Origin: Mucilaginibacter saanensis
GTDB lineage: Bacteria > Bacteroidota > Bacteroidia > Sphingobacteriales > Sphingobacteriaceae
Reading direction: 5' to 3'
Assembly: GCF_014200575.1 (NCBI RefSeq)
Contig: NZ_JACHBZ010000013.1
Location: 86,255-150,254, forward strand
Length of the DNA stretch: 64,000 nucleotides
The notes beneath the pieces were generated by a model. That model made no database searches and was not told where the DNA came from. It was given only the letters and a program-made list of their open reading frames with translations. Positions 56,234 through 64,000 of this stretch are shown here, piece by piece. Every line of letters starts with the position of its first letter. Position 1 is the first letter of the stretch. The position numbers and the translations under genes are program-made.

Positions 56234-57691
56234 TTATGAGTGGTAAATAAGTTTCATTGCTAATCCATATTGTTTTATATCAAAACCGGTTCCATTAAAA
56301 GTGAGATTTGCCGGAGAAATTAGCCCTATTAATCTTCGCTGGTCTTTTGTATTTGCCATCTTAAAAAAATCATATAATCTCAATATTGAGCTCCCCTGAT
56401 TATGCACAGATAATCCGAATTTTTCTATGTAATCCGGTGTATTATCCACAATTTCCTGAAGGTCTTGCAGTTTAAATATATAATCTGTTTTGATAGTTTC
56501 GAACTCAATCAGGCTTAAATTTTCGCTTAACAAAAGTTCCCGAGCACGATTAAACTTGGAATGTTCTGTAACCAATTGCTTAATTGCGGCAGCCCGTTTC
56601 TCTATTTTTAAGCACATTTTGATTTCGTAACATTCTTTAAGTATTGATTTAAAAAGCGGCAAAAACTCTTCATTAGGTCTCCATTTGATTAGTTCTTCTG
56701 CAAATATCTCGTTAATCGAATCCGCTCTTTTCCGATACCTACACGAGGTACGACAGTGGTAATAGTAATACCGGGCATAAGATCCGGTAGAGGCGCTACC
56801 TGTGAGCATTCGGCCGCAATCTGGGCATGTTAAAAAGCCTCGCAATATCAACTGCGGATGCTCTATAAATTTCTTTTTAATCTGGCCCTTCTTCCGGTCA
56901 TCCAGAATTTGCTGCACTCGAAGAAATATAGCTTCACTGATAATTGCTTCATGTTGTCCATTAACCCAATGCATAGGCTCATCTTTATACTTAGCGACGA
57001 CTATTTTTCCACAATAAACCGGGTTGCGAACCAACTCTCTGAAATTACTGCTTGAACAAACCAATCCTTTCTTTTTGGCTTCTTTCCAAATTTGCTCAGT
57101 GTTATATTTCCCATCCGCAATTTCTAAAAAGGCCCATTTTATTAATTCAGAGTCGGGGGTTGTTGGACAAATATACTTTCGCCCATCTTCATCTGTTTTA
57201 TTGACGTAACCAAGTGGTGCAACTCCCATAAAACGTCCTTCTTTTCTTGCCCGTCGCATCCCATGAAATATATTTAATGCCCTTCGATCATTTTCAACTT
57301 CGGGTACTGCTAAGTAAAAGGCGAGCATCATTTTATTTTCAGGTATCGATAAATCAAGCGGTTGTTCTATAGCTTGGGGATCAATCCCATATTCATTTAG
57401 TAAACGGATCATTTGATATGCATCTGCTGCATTGCGACTAAAACGATCCCATTTGATGAAAAGAAGAAAATCGGGTCGCTGAGTTTTCTTTCTTTTAAAA
57501 TCTGAGAGCATTATTTTCCAGGCCGGCCTGTTAAAAGACTTTGCTGAGTGATCTTCAAAGACCACTTCTTTCACTTTTAGCAGATTTATTTGGCAATATT
57601 GAAGCAGAACCTCTTCCTGATATCGCTGCGAATAACCTTTATCTGCCTGTTCATCTGTACTAACTCGGATGTATAACACTGCTGTTTTCAT
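56234..57691 (-). CDS. Large serine recombinase
   Basis: 485 aa. The resolvase domain begins AVLYIRVSTDEQADKGYS with catalytic Ser11, then KWDRFSRNAADAY. A recombinase domain follows (GVAPLGYVNKTDEDGR, LVRNPVYCGK), then a zinc ribbon with CPDCGRMLTG and YHCRTSC, and a coiled C-terminus. Such enzymes integrate or excise mobile elements. Its start overlaps the stop of a 51-aa ORF (ATGA). It is the probable mover of the island to its right. Confidence 0.94.
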   Translation of the reverse strand: MKTAVLYIRVSTDEQADKGYSQRYQEEVLLQYCQINLLKVKEVVFEDHSAKSFNRPAWKIMLSDFKRKKTQRPDFLLFIKWDRFSRNAADAYQMIRLLNEYGIDPQAIEQPLDLSIPENKMMLAFYLAVPEVENDRRALNIFHGMRRARKEGRFMGVAPLGYVNKTDEDGRKYICPTTPDSELIKWAFLEIADGKYNTEQIWKEAKKKGLVCSSSNFRELVRNPVYCGKIVVAKYKDEPMHWVNGQHEAIISEAIFLRVQQILDDRKKGQIKKKFIEHPQLILRGFLTCPDCGRMLTGSASTGSYARYYYYHCRTSCRYRKRADSINEIFAEELIKWRPNEEFLPLFKSILKECYEIKMCLKIEKRAAAIKQLVTEHSKFNRARELLLSENLSLIEFETIKTDYIFKLQDLQEIVDNTPDYIEKFGLSVHNQGSSILRLYDFFKMANTKDQRRLIGLISPANLTFNGTGFDIKQYGLAMKLIYHS

Positions 57692-57843
57692 ACCTCGTTA
57701 TCGCGATCAAGGTAAATATCTGCTAATAGATACATAAAATTAAGAATTGCTGTTGCTTCTTCAGGGCTTACCGTAATACGTTGTTTGTTTAAGATAATAA
57801 TGGCCTTTTCGGGCATCGTTCTTTGAGTTTCTGTTTTTATCAT
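57688..57843 (-). CDS. 51-aa protein coupled to the recombinase
   Basis: Frame MIKTETQRTMPEKAIIILNK then QRITVSPEEATAILNFMYLL and ADIYLDRDNEV. It ends in TGA overlapping the recombinase ATG by 4 nt, a strong coupling sign. It is helical and soluble, and could be a recombination directionality factor or regulator, but that is only inference from position. Confidence 0.7.
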   Translation of the reverse strand: MIKTETQRTMPEKAIIILNKQRITVSPEEATAILNFMYLLADIYLDRDNEV

Positions 57844-58119
57844 TTTTACTTTTTTAGTAAGTGACAAAAATGCTTAATAGCACTTAAACACAGAATTCGG
57901 AAGTGATTCGGGTTTCTAACCTGGCGTAAACGGTACGTTTTCTGTGATTTATCAGCGCCAAATCCCCCAACCAACGATCGAGAAATGGAGAAATATGTAA
58001 AATCCGCATCATTGTGCTAAACTGGGTGCGTTTTACCTGCGACACTCTTATTTCAGGAGGGTATCCTCCTTTTGCAGCTATTGCAGATGGCAAAAAAAAC
58101 ACCTAAACGCCTCTTTCAA
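57844..58119. other. Gap without a supported gene
   Basis: A minus-strand frame of 72 codons (57884-58102) exists, but its composition is not protein-like. It separates the recombinase unit from the next loci. Confidence 0.4.
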
Positions 58120-59070
58120 TTATACAGTTTTTCCCATTTTGCCATATTGCTGATAAGCTTCCTGGATAAAGAAAAGCCAGCCGAATTTATTGCGCTGCAG
58201 GATATCTTTCCGGACGCTCATAAATGATGAATAGATGGAAACGGGGTTGAGGGGTATCGGCAGCGGGACATTACCGAGAATACCGGTGAGGCTGTCAGTA
58301 ATGACGGCGGGGCGGTTGGCTTCGAGGAATTTGAAGGTCGACGAACGGATGTATCGGTCGATATCGTGTTCGAATTTTTCAAGGTCATGCGTCTGCTCAA
58401 ATTCTGTAAGCCATTCCAGGAATTTAGCACGGAAGTCTTTGAGGAAGTGGCTGCGTTTGAGCTCGAGGATCTGGGTCCAGGACAGTTTGCCGAAATCGAA
58501 ATAATTAACGGAACAGACTTTTTCAAGCACACGCTCAGGTGTACTGGCGCTATTGTGGTAAGTGGCGAAGTAGGCATCACGGTGGAGTTCGGTGAATAGC
58601 GCGGAGATATCGGGATTATAGTTGGAGATTTGCAGGAGGAAGTTAAAATCGGCGGAAAGTGCGGTGGTGTAATAGTCGACCATCTCGAATTCTTTGGCAT
58701 TCTGATAGTTAAAGGCGTCAAATCCGAAGCGGTCTGTAAGGAATTGTTTGATGAACTTGCCGAACTGCTGCCCATGAGGGCCGTACCAGAGATTGGTCTC
58801 GGGGTCAACAGTAAAGCGGCGTTCGTCCAGCCATTCATCCGTGACGAATTCCGACACAGGTTTAAAAAGTGCCATGACCTCGCGCTGTTCTTTGCCGTCA
58901 TTAATTCCGATGATTTGTTTAACAAAATCTTTGTCCTGCCCGCGGGGTTCGAGGTAAATGTTATGGTCGAATAGAATGAGTGACCTTTTTAACAATGCGC
59001 TAGCGGGTTCATTATACAGGTCGGTATGAAAACGTATGGTGTAGGGTGTGAAAAGACCAAATCTTGACAT
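58120..59070 (-). CDS. Protein of unknown function in the island
   Basis: 316 aa starting MSRFGLFTPYTIRFHTDLYN. The sequence is mixed alpha/beta to about 130 and largely helical after it, with aromatic clusters such as SVNYFDFGKLSWTQILELKR and a C-terminus GNVPLPIPLNPVSIYSSFMS. No signal peptide, membrane helix or known motif. GC-richer than the neighbours, suggesting a different origin. It is divergent from the two-gene operon at 59181, with 110 nt between them. No family recognised. Confidence 0.8.
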   Translation of the reverse strand: MSRFGLFTPYTIRFHTDLYNEPASALLKRSLILFDHNIYLEPRGQDKDFVKQIIGINDGKEQREVMALFKPVSEFVTDEWLDERRFTVDPETNLWYGPHGQQFGKFIKQFLTDRFGFDAFNYQNAKEFEMVDYYTTALSADFNFLLQISNYNPDISALFTELHRDAYFATYHNSASTPERVLEKVCSVNYFDFGKLSWTQILELKRSHFLKDFRAKFLEWLTEFEQTHDLEKFEHDIDRYIRSSTFKFLEANRPAVITDSLTGILGNVPLPIPLNPVSIYSSFMSVRKDILQRNKFGWLFFIQEAYQQYGKMGKTV

Positions 59071-59180
59071 GGTATGCGGTTGTGGCTGTTGGATGCCCGA
59101 AGATAATAAATTGCGATGGTAGATAATCTGTCGTAGCGTGGCTGATTTTATTTACTTTCTAAAATGCTTACATTCGCTTA

Positions 59181-59957
59181 ATGGCAGATCCAAGGTTTTT
59201 TGAAGACAGGTTCACAGCGGTTTCCAACAACCAGCCTGAATTGCCTTTCTTTCATTCCTTTGATGCCTTTTATCTGCAAGGGATCTTGGAAAGCAAAATG
59301 CTACTGCCCCGTGAATGCAAAGTATTTAACAATGAAAAGCTGCTGTATATGTTTTATGGGCGGCCGGCCTATAAATCTGCGGCCGAAGAAGCCAGTTCGC
59401 TGTTATCACGTATGCCAGTATGCTTCATGTTTAAACCGGCTGCGGTGACGGGCATTAAACGGGTGTGTGCATTTGATTCCGGCGGATATCCGCTTTATGA
59501 ATCGTTTATGCACCCTGGCATGACAGTCAATGAGTTTATGATGAAACCCGAGGTAACTTCCGTTCAAAAGGCAGTTGATTTTTTCTATGACGACAATTTC
59601 AACTACTTTACGGGTATGCCTAAAGACCGGGTAGAGCATGATCCTATCGAATTTCATGTTGAATCCTATCATAACCTGATCAAAGACGGTAGTGTAAATA
59701 AGAGAGATGACCGGAAGGCCAGTATTGAAATTCAGCTTGACCATGAGATCGTACTGGCCCCAGGCATGCTGTCGGCGGTTATTTTGCCATCCAATCTGGT
59801 TCCGTCGCCGCTGGTTCAGCGGGTAATCAAGGATGAGCTTGGTGCCGAGATCATTTCTATTCCTAATTATGGGGTTGCTGGCAAGGGGTATTATGCGCTG
59901 ATTATGGAGAAAACAAAAGAACTGTTAATCAAAAACAATCTGATCAATGAGCGATAG
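59181..59957 (+). CDS. Unknown protein with possible ADP-ribosyltransferase-like N-terminus
   Basis: 258 aa. ELPFFHSFDAFYLQGILESK (His25) then KLLYMFYGRPAYKSAAEE and PVCFMFKP recall the opening strands of ART/DarT/RES-type folds (H...F/Y...GRPAYK). No firm catalytic Glu can be assigned. The C-terminal 90 residues (IEIQLDHEIVLAPGMLSAVI) look like a second small alpha/beta domain. It overlaps the next gene by 11 nt. ART resemblance is a weak inference. Confidence 0.78.
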   Translation: MADPRFFEDRFTAVSNNQPELPFFHSFDAFYLQGILESKMLLPRECKVFNNEKLLYMFYGRPAYKSAAEEASSLLSRMPVCFMFKPAAVTGIKRVCAFDSGGYPLYESFMHPGMTVNEFMMKPEVTSVQKAVDFFYDDNFNYFTGMPKDRVEHDPIEFHVESYHNLIKDGSVNKRDDRKASIEIQLDHEIVLAPGMLSAVILPSNLVPSPLVQRVIKDELGAEIISIPNYGVAGKGYYALIMEKTKELLIKNNLINER

Positions 59958-61179
59958 CCAAAAATTTGAGCTTTACGGATTCCTGGCTTATGTGCCTTTG
60001 GACATGGGCTTCATCACCCCGGTGTTTGCCGCTGGTGAAGAATTGTTTATCCAAGTAAGCAACGACAACATCTGCATAGAAGAATTTGTGACTGTCCCGG
60101 CAGAACAAAAACTGATCACACCTAATCCGCTACCGTTCAGAATTGAACGAAGAAAAGGTGATGCCTGTATTTTCGGCTTTAAATTCAACGAGATCGAAAT
60201 CTATTATGATGAGTGCTTCGATTTGTCCGATTACCTTAAAATCCGCTTGCTGTCAACATTGGTGGATCCGTTGGTCCGTGATATGGTAGAATCATTTTCC
60301 ACGCTGATGGCGGGCAGGGGAAACCCTGTTGAGAAGATAAGGGAAACAGACCTAATTCTGGATCTCAGAGGCATGCTCGGCATCAGCTTTGAGGAAATAA
60401 CGAGTAAAAAAGAGATTCAGAAAGAGCAGCTTATGCAACGTCAGCGTTATTTTATGAAAGAGATTGGACGTTTTAAAGAAGATATGCATGAACTGGAAAT
60501 GAAGGAAAGGATCGGAGCAGCAATTGGAACACCGGTCGGTGCATTTATACCTTTTATATTCGCCTTTGGCGCTGCCGCCACAGCTATTTTTTCTTCTTCA
60601 AAATCCAAGTCTTATATCCATTTTGACGCAATCAGCAGCAAGATTGAACTAATCGAATACCGCTGGTCAAGCCTGATTCTATTCCAGGAAAATTATGACT
60701 CGCTGATTAATTTGATGGAGGAACGGAACCATCTGATCGGTGAGGTTTGGGCGTATTTTAAAGAGCATACTCAGGATATGAGCCGTGAGCACAAACTGAC
60801 TACTTTCGAAAAGATCAAACAAATGAGGTATTCGCAGGAAACTGTTTTAATATCCATCAATAAATTTGTCGACAACCACTGGACGGAATACTGGCAGCAA
60901 CATTATTTTATGGATGATGAGGTCAGGGAAAGGTTGTCTGGCAACCTTGATAAATTAGAACTCAGTCTTTACCACAGTTCCGCCAACCTTATTAAACTCA
61001 GGAGTCAAAAACTGATTATACTAGATTGTTTGGCGAACGGTTCCACTAATTACATGAATTCAGTATACGAGCTTTGGCTTTTAAGATTGGAAGATAAAAT
61101 CCTTTCTGCGGAAGGGAACGCCGATGAATTGCGCAAGTGGATCAGTGAGATCAGTAAATCTATGAAAAGGCTACGTTAA
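59947..61179 (+). CDS. Helical protein with central hydrophobic hairpin
   Basis: 410 aa. An N-terminal beta-rich part (1-100) and helices 100-188 come before a 28-residue Gly/Ala/Phe stretch (IGAAIGTPVGAFIPFIFAFG, then AAATAIF, 189-216). A long helical region (225-405) follows. The layout (helices, small-residue membrane segment, helices) is like alpha-pore-forming or membrane-effector proteins. No family recognised. It is translationally coupled to the gene before it. Confidence 0.78.
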   Translation: MSDSQKFELYGFLAYVPLDMGFITPVFAAGEELFIQVSNDNICIEEFVTVPAEQKLITPNPLPFRIERRKGDACIFGFKFNEIEIYYDECFDLSDYLKIRLLSTLVDPLVRDMVESFSTLMAGRGNPVEKIRETDLILDLRGMLGISFEEITSKKEIQKEQLMQRQRYFMKEIGRFKEDMHELEMKERIGAAIGTPVGAFIPFIFAFGAAATAIFSSSKSKSYIHFDAISSKIELIEYRWSSLILFQENYDSLINLMEERNHLIGEVWAYFKEHTQDMSREHKLTTFEKIKQMRYSQETVLISINKFVDNHWTEYWQQHYFMDDEVRERLSGNLDKLELSLYHSSANLIKLRSQKLIILDCLANGSTNYMNSVYELWLLRLEDKILSAEGNADELRKWISEISKSMKRLR

Positions 61180-61186
61180 AAAACTT

Positions 61187-61387
61187 TTGGCGTCGTTGCC
61201 CGGTTATTTAATGGCTACGATGATGGCTGCAGATATCCTACCTTCAGGGTCTGTAGCGAATCCGGATATCATCGAAATGCTTCCAGTCAACGTTCAGGGA
61301 ATCCGAATCTTTTCCTCTGGCAATCTCGTTGGGATCTTACCGATTGAAGAAAATATCTGTCTTTTTTTGCGTTGGCCTAATAAATAG
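61187..61387 (+). CDS. Doubtful small ORF
   Basis: A 66-codon frame with a TTG start (MASLPGYLMATMMAADILPS), 7 nt after the previous stop; the first ATG is at 61211. Middle residues look protein-like (MLPVNVQGIRIFSSGNLVGI) but it is short and unrecognised. It may be a third member of the operon or a chance frame. Confidence 0.3.
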   Translation: MASLPGYLMATMMAADILPSGSVANPDIIEMLPVNVQGIRIFSSGNLVGILPIEENICLFLRWPNK

Positions 61388-61497
61388 CTCCGCAGGCCCC
61401 GTGATTAGCCTTATTTAATGAATATCAATTATTTGCGACATAATTCTAATTTTTTGTCGAAAGTATTTACATTTAACAAAACCTTATCCAAAAATTA

Positions 61498-62031
61498 ATG
61501 AAGCAAATTATTTTCGCAGGAGGCGTTCACGGCGTCGGCAAAAGCACTTTATGCCGACAAGTTGCATCTGCATTATCCATTGGTTACCTTTCGGCAAGTG
61601 AGGTCCTTAAATGGGGCGACATTAACACTGACATCAAAAACAAAAAAGTCGTTGATATTCCCGGTACTCAAAAACGGTTACTTGACGGCCTTAAAGCAAG
61701 TGTCCAGCCAAATAAAATTTATATACTCGACGGCCATTTCTGTCTGTTTAACAATATAGGAGAAATTATCCCTGTCCCGATAACTACCTTCGAACAGATC
61801 AATCCGATAAGTCTGATACTTGTCACCAACGCAGTTTCTTATATTAAAGGCGCGTTGGAAAAACGTGATGAACGCGAATACGATGCAGCACAACTATCAG
61901 CGCTACAAGAAAAGGAAATTTCTTATGCACAAGAAGTTGCAGATCATTTAAACATACATTTGATCCGTTTTCAAAAACAGATGTCCTCACAAAGCCAATT
62001 AATAGCCCAGATCAATGAGAGCATTGCTTGA
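61498..62031 (+). CDS. P-loop kinase-like ATPase
   Basis: 177 aa. Walker A is GGVHGVGKST with Lys15 at the start, as in adenylate-kinase-like AAA_18 proteins; IYILDGHFCLF provides a Walker B-like DGH, and ALEKRDEREYDA could be a lid with Arg residues. It probably phosphorylates a small molecule, nucleotide or RNA end, but the substrate is unknown. The next gene begins 17 nt before its stop. Confidence 0.85.
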   Translation: MKQIIFAGGVHGVGKSTLCRQVASALSIGYLSASEVLKWGDINTDIKNKKVVDIPGTQKRLLDGLKASVQPNKIYILDGHFCLFNNIGEIIPVPITTFEQINPISLILVTNAVSYIKGALEKRDEREYDAAQLSALQEKEISYAQEVADHLNIHLIRFQKQMSSQSQLIAQINESIA

Positions 62032-63511
62032 TACCAATATCATAATTCACCGTGAAGCCGAACGCTTGCAAAACGAGGATATCGGCTTTCTTTTCAATTG
62101 GCTAGACCGTCTCAAAATTGAAAAGTGCATCCATCCGGCAACGGTTGACGAACTTAACAAATTCGGCGACGAGAAAGCTGTAAAGCGAATGAATGTTAAA
62201 ATCGGCAACTATAATTTGCTGAAGACAGTGGCACCACTGGCAGATGCTGTAAAAAATGTCGTCGATAAGTTAGATAAAACAGAAAACGATCGTATTGATA
62301 CGCAATTGGTCAATGAGGTTTATTCAGGCCGCGTTGATTTGCTAATTTCCGAAGATAAAAACATCCATACCAAGGCCAGTCTTTTAGGCATAAGCGGAAA
62401 AATTTTTAAGATAGACGAATACCTCGAAAAAGTATCTACAGAGAATCCTGGGTTGATCGATTACAAAGTTTTAGCAGTCAAGAAGTTGTATTTCGGAGAG
62501 GTTAATCTCAGTGATCCTTTTTTTGATTCTTTTCGTGGAGACTATGCTGAGTTCGATACTTGGTTTGTCAAAAAATCCGATGAAATTAGTTATATATGTT
62601 ACCAAGATCAGGTACTAAGCGCGTTTCTTTATATAAAAGTTGAAGGCGCGGGCGAAAATTATAATGATATCGTACCACCATTTCCCAATAAAAAACGCTT
62701 GAAAATCGGTACGTTCAAAGTCACAGCCAATGGGTATAAGATAGGCGAGCGTTTTCTGAAAATCATTTTTGATAACGCGCTAATAAACAAAGTGGAGGAA
62801 ATTTACGTGACCATATTTGATAAGACCTCAGAGCATGAACGGCTTATCTCTTTACTTGAAGACTATGGATTCAGTTATTATGGCGAAAAGGTTACGGGTA
62901 ATGGCACAGAAAAAGTCTACACTAAACCATTTTTTAAAGGGAATATTACTAACAAGGATGATCCCAAAATTGGGTATCCGTTTTTGGCGACAGACACAGA
63001 TATTTTCTTGGTGCCTATTTACCCGGATTATCATACGGAACTGTTTCCAGATTCTATTCTGCGCACGGAAAGCCCTAAGGATTTTGTCGAAAACGAACCT
63101 CATCGAAATGCGATCAGTAAGGTTTACATTTCCCGTTCACACGAACGCGATCTTAAACCTGGCGACAGGGTCGTTTTTTACCGTACGGGGGGCTATTATG
63201 AAGGTGTAGCTACAACGGTCGGTGTAGTGGAATCGGTTATCACTGATATCCCCGATGTGAATACTTTTATTCAGCTTTGTCGAAAACGAAGTGTATTTTC
63301 TGACGAAGATTTAGTCAAACACTGGAACTATCAGCCGCGAAATCGTCCCTTTATAGTGAACTTTCTTTATGTGGGCTCGTTTAAAAGGAGACCAAACTTA
63401 AAATGGTTGATTGATAACGAGGTCGTTGCGGATGTTAACAGCGTTCCAAGGGGATTTGCCCATATCAGTCAGGAAAATTTTGATAATATTGTAAAATACT
63501 CGAGAAGCTAA
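62015..63511 (+). CDS. PIN-GNAT-PUA-like fusion protein
   Basis: 498 aa with three parts. (1) A PIN nuclease domain, 1-135: LLDTNIIIHRE, with acidic Asp6, Glu46, Asp92/Asp95 and Asp114 in place. (2) A GNAT acetyltransferase domain, about 150-310: KIGTFKVTANGYKIGERFLK contains the acetyl-CoA loop, and SEHERLISLLEDYGF the last helix. (3) A PUA-like (EVE/ASCH-type) domain, about 365-495: VYISRSHERDLKPGDRVVFY. It likely cuts RNA, modifies it or a protein with acetyl-CoA, and senses RNA or modified bases. The stop overlaps the next ATG by 1 nt (TAATG). Confidence 0.88.
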   Translation: MRALLDTNIIIHREAERLQNEDIGFLFNWLDRLKIEKCIHPATVDELNKFGDEKAVKRMNVKIGNYNLLKTVAPLADAVKNVVDKLDKTENDRIDTQLVNEVYSGRVDLLISEDKNIHTKASLLGISGKIFKIDEYLEKVSTENPGLIDYKVLAVKKLYFGEVNLSDPFFDSFRGDYAEFDTWFVKKSDEISYICYQDQVLSAFLYIKVEGAGENYNDIVPPFPNKKRLKIGTFKVTANGYKIGERFLKIIFDNALINKVEEIYVTIFDKTSEHERLISLLEDYGFSYYGEKVTGNGTEKVYTKPFFKGNITNKDDPKIGYPFLATDTDIFLVPIYPDYHTELFPDSILRTESPKDFVENEPHRNAISKVYISRSHERDLKPGDRVVFYRTGGYYEGVATTVGVVESVITDIPDVNTFIQLCRKRSVFSDEDLVKHWNYQPRNRPFIVNFLYVGSFKRRPNLKWLIDNEVVADVNSVPRGFAHISQENFDNIVKYSRS

Positions 63512-63882
63512 TGAATGTTGTTTTGTCCATAAAACCCGAATTTGCATTTAAAATTTTTAACGGCACAAAGCGCTTTGAATTCAGAAAAGCTATTTTTAAA
63601 AACCCTGCTGTAAAAAAAGTAATTGTCTATGCGTCCTCACCAGTACAGCAAGTCATCGGTGAATTTGAATTTGATGAGATATTGAAATGTGAAAAAAACG
63701 AATTGTGGGAACTGACTAAACAATATTCAGGAATAACAGAAGATTTTTTCTTTAGATATTTTGAAGAAAAGGTTGACGGATATGCAATCGTTATTAAAAA
63801 TACTCTGATGTATCAGACGCCCAAAAGTTTAAAAGTAGATTTTAAACTTTTGCCGCCACAATCTTTTGCCTACTATCAATAG
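63511..63882 (+). CDS. ASCH/PUA-like domain protein
   Basis: 123 aa. LSIKPEFAFKIFNGTKRFEF and VIVYASSPVQQVIGEFEFDE have the ASCH pattern (Lys/Glu pair and central strand). ASCH domains are PUA-superfamily folds that bind RNA or hydrolyse modified nucleosides. It is the last gene of a compact three-gene operon. Confidence 0.88.
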   Translation: MNVVLSIKPEFAFKIFNGTKRFEFRKAIFKNPAVKKVIVYASSPVQQVIGEFEFDEILKCEKNELWELTKQYSGITEDFFFRYFEEKVDGYAIVIKNTLMYQTPKSLKVDFKLLPPQSFAYYQ

Positions 63883-63924
63883 ATAATAGCGGCTGGTAAG
63901 CTACTTGACTGTATGTTATGGAGA

Positions 63925-64000
63925 TGTTGACCACCTGATTCCGGGCCAAACTGACCAGGCAATTAGCTGACGTGGGGCGTGCAGCAAACGCTATAAAAGC
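63925..64000. mobile_element. Possible insertion-sequence end (IS21-like), cut by the window edge
   Basis: TGTTGACCACCTGATTCCGG and a second TGACCA (63950-63955) recall the repeated TGACCA terminal motifs of IS21-family ends. No transposase is within the window. Confidence 0.3.

Noticed and set aside
57884..58102. 72-codon minus-strand frame
   Set aside because: No recognisable fold or motif, no neighbour coupling and odd composition.
58218..58925. 235-codon frame on the same strand inside the 316-aa gene
   Set aside because: It is rich in Ser, Pro, Asn and Thr without a hydrophobic core, while the other frame gives a balanced protein. It is a shadow of GC-richer coding sequence.

Overview
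The window is chromosomal DNA of a Bacteroidota bacterium, most likely family Sphingobacteriaceae and plausibly Mucilaginibacter or a close relative. This rests on: promoters matching the Bacteroidota -7 consensus TAnnTTTG (seen before upp, typA, recA, ribBA, lptF-type permease and a tRNA); lineage-typical proteins (DUF6427, DUF4834, Bacteroidota-type TamB, START-like protein, LpxH-like phosphatase); near absence of Shine-Dalgarno sequences; and abundant intergenic palindromes of types common in this phylum. The genus is inferred; no rRNA is present.

Layout. 1-8000 (minus): a partial outer-membrane barrel protein, coaX, purQ, a DUF6427 membrane protein, a glycosyltransferase, an LpxH-like phosphatase, a 36-aa membrane peptide, a DinB protein, a YjjG-type HAD phosphatase and upp. 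8135-14685 (plus): a GNAT-MarR pair with a palindromic candidate operator in its promoter, uvrB, DUF4834, a small membrane protein and a YfhO-like protein. 14806-22519: a surface-polysaccharide cluster (four glycosyltransferases, a methyltransferase and a divergent Wzx-like flippase) with a MutS-family ATPase at its downstream end. 22703-24514: typA. 24779-30225: an amide-ligase-type metabolic cluster (two esterases, ATP-grasp, GCS2-type ligase, class-I glutamine amidotransferase) interrupted by a DUF4262 gene with an in-frame stop. 30302-37726: GIY-YIG protein, TolC plus membrane-fusion protein without an inner-membrane pump, polysaccharide deacetylase, aconitase and an orphan SLATT two-helix protein. 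37790-55631: peptide-binding lipoprotein, recA, nth, an ECF sigma factor, uvrA, tsaD, a giant TamB, ribBA, an LptF/G permease and a START-like protein.

55793 to the end: a tRNA-Met(CAT), then what looks like an integrated genomic island. It has a 15-nt direct repeat of the tRNA T-arm, a large serine recombinase with a translationally coupled 51-aa ORF, a divergent pair of unknown loci (one a two-gene operon whose second protein has a hydrophobic hairpin between helical regions), a three-gene operon encoding a P-loop kinase-like protein, a PIN-GNAT-PUA-like fusion and an ASCH-like protein, and finally sequence that may be the end of an IS. The three-gene operon and the two-gene operon before it are the best candidates for undescribed (defence- or toxin-like) systems.

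Several gene starts were moved inward from the longest ORF, in two cases because the longer start lies upstream of, or overlaps, the promoter -7 box. Functions are assigned from recognised motifs only; no database search was run.
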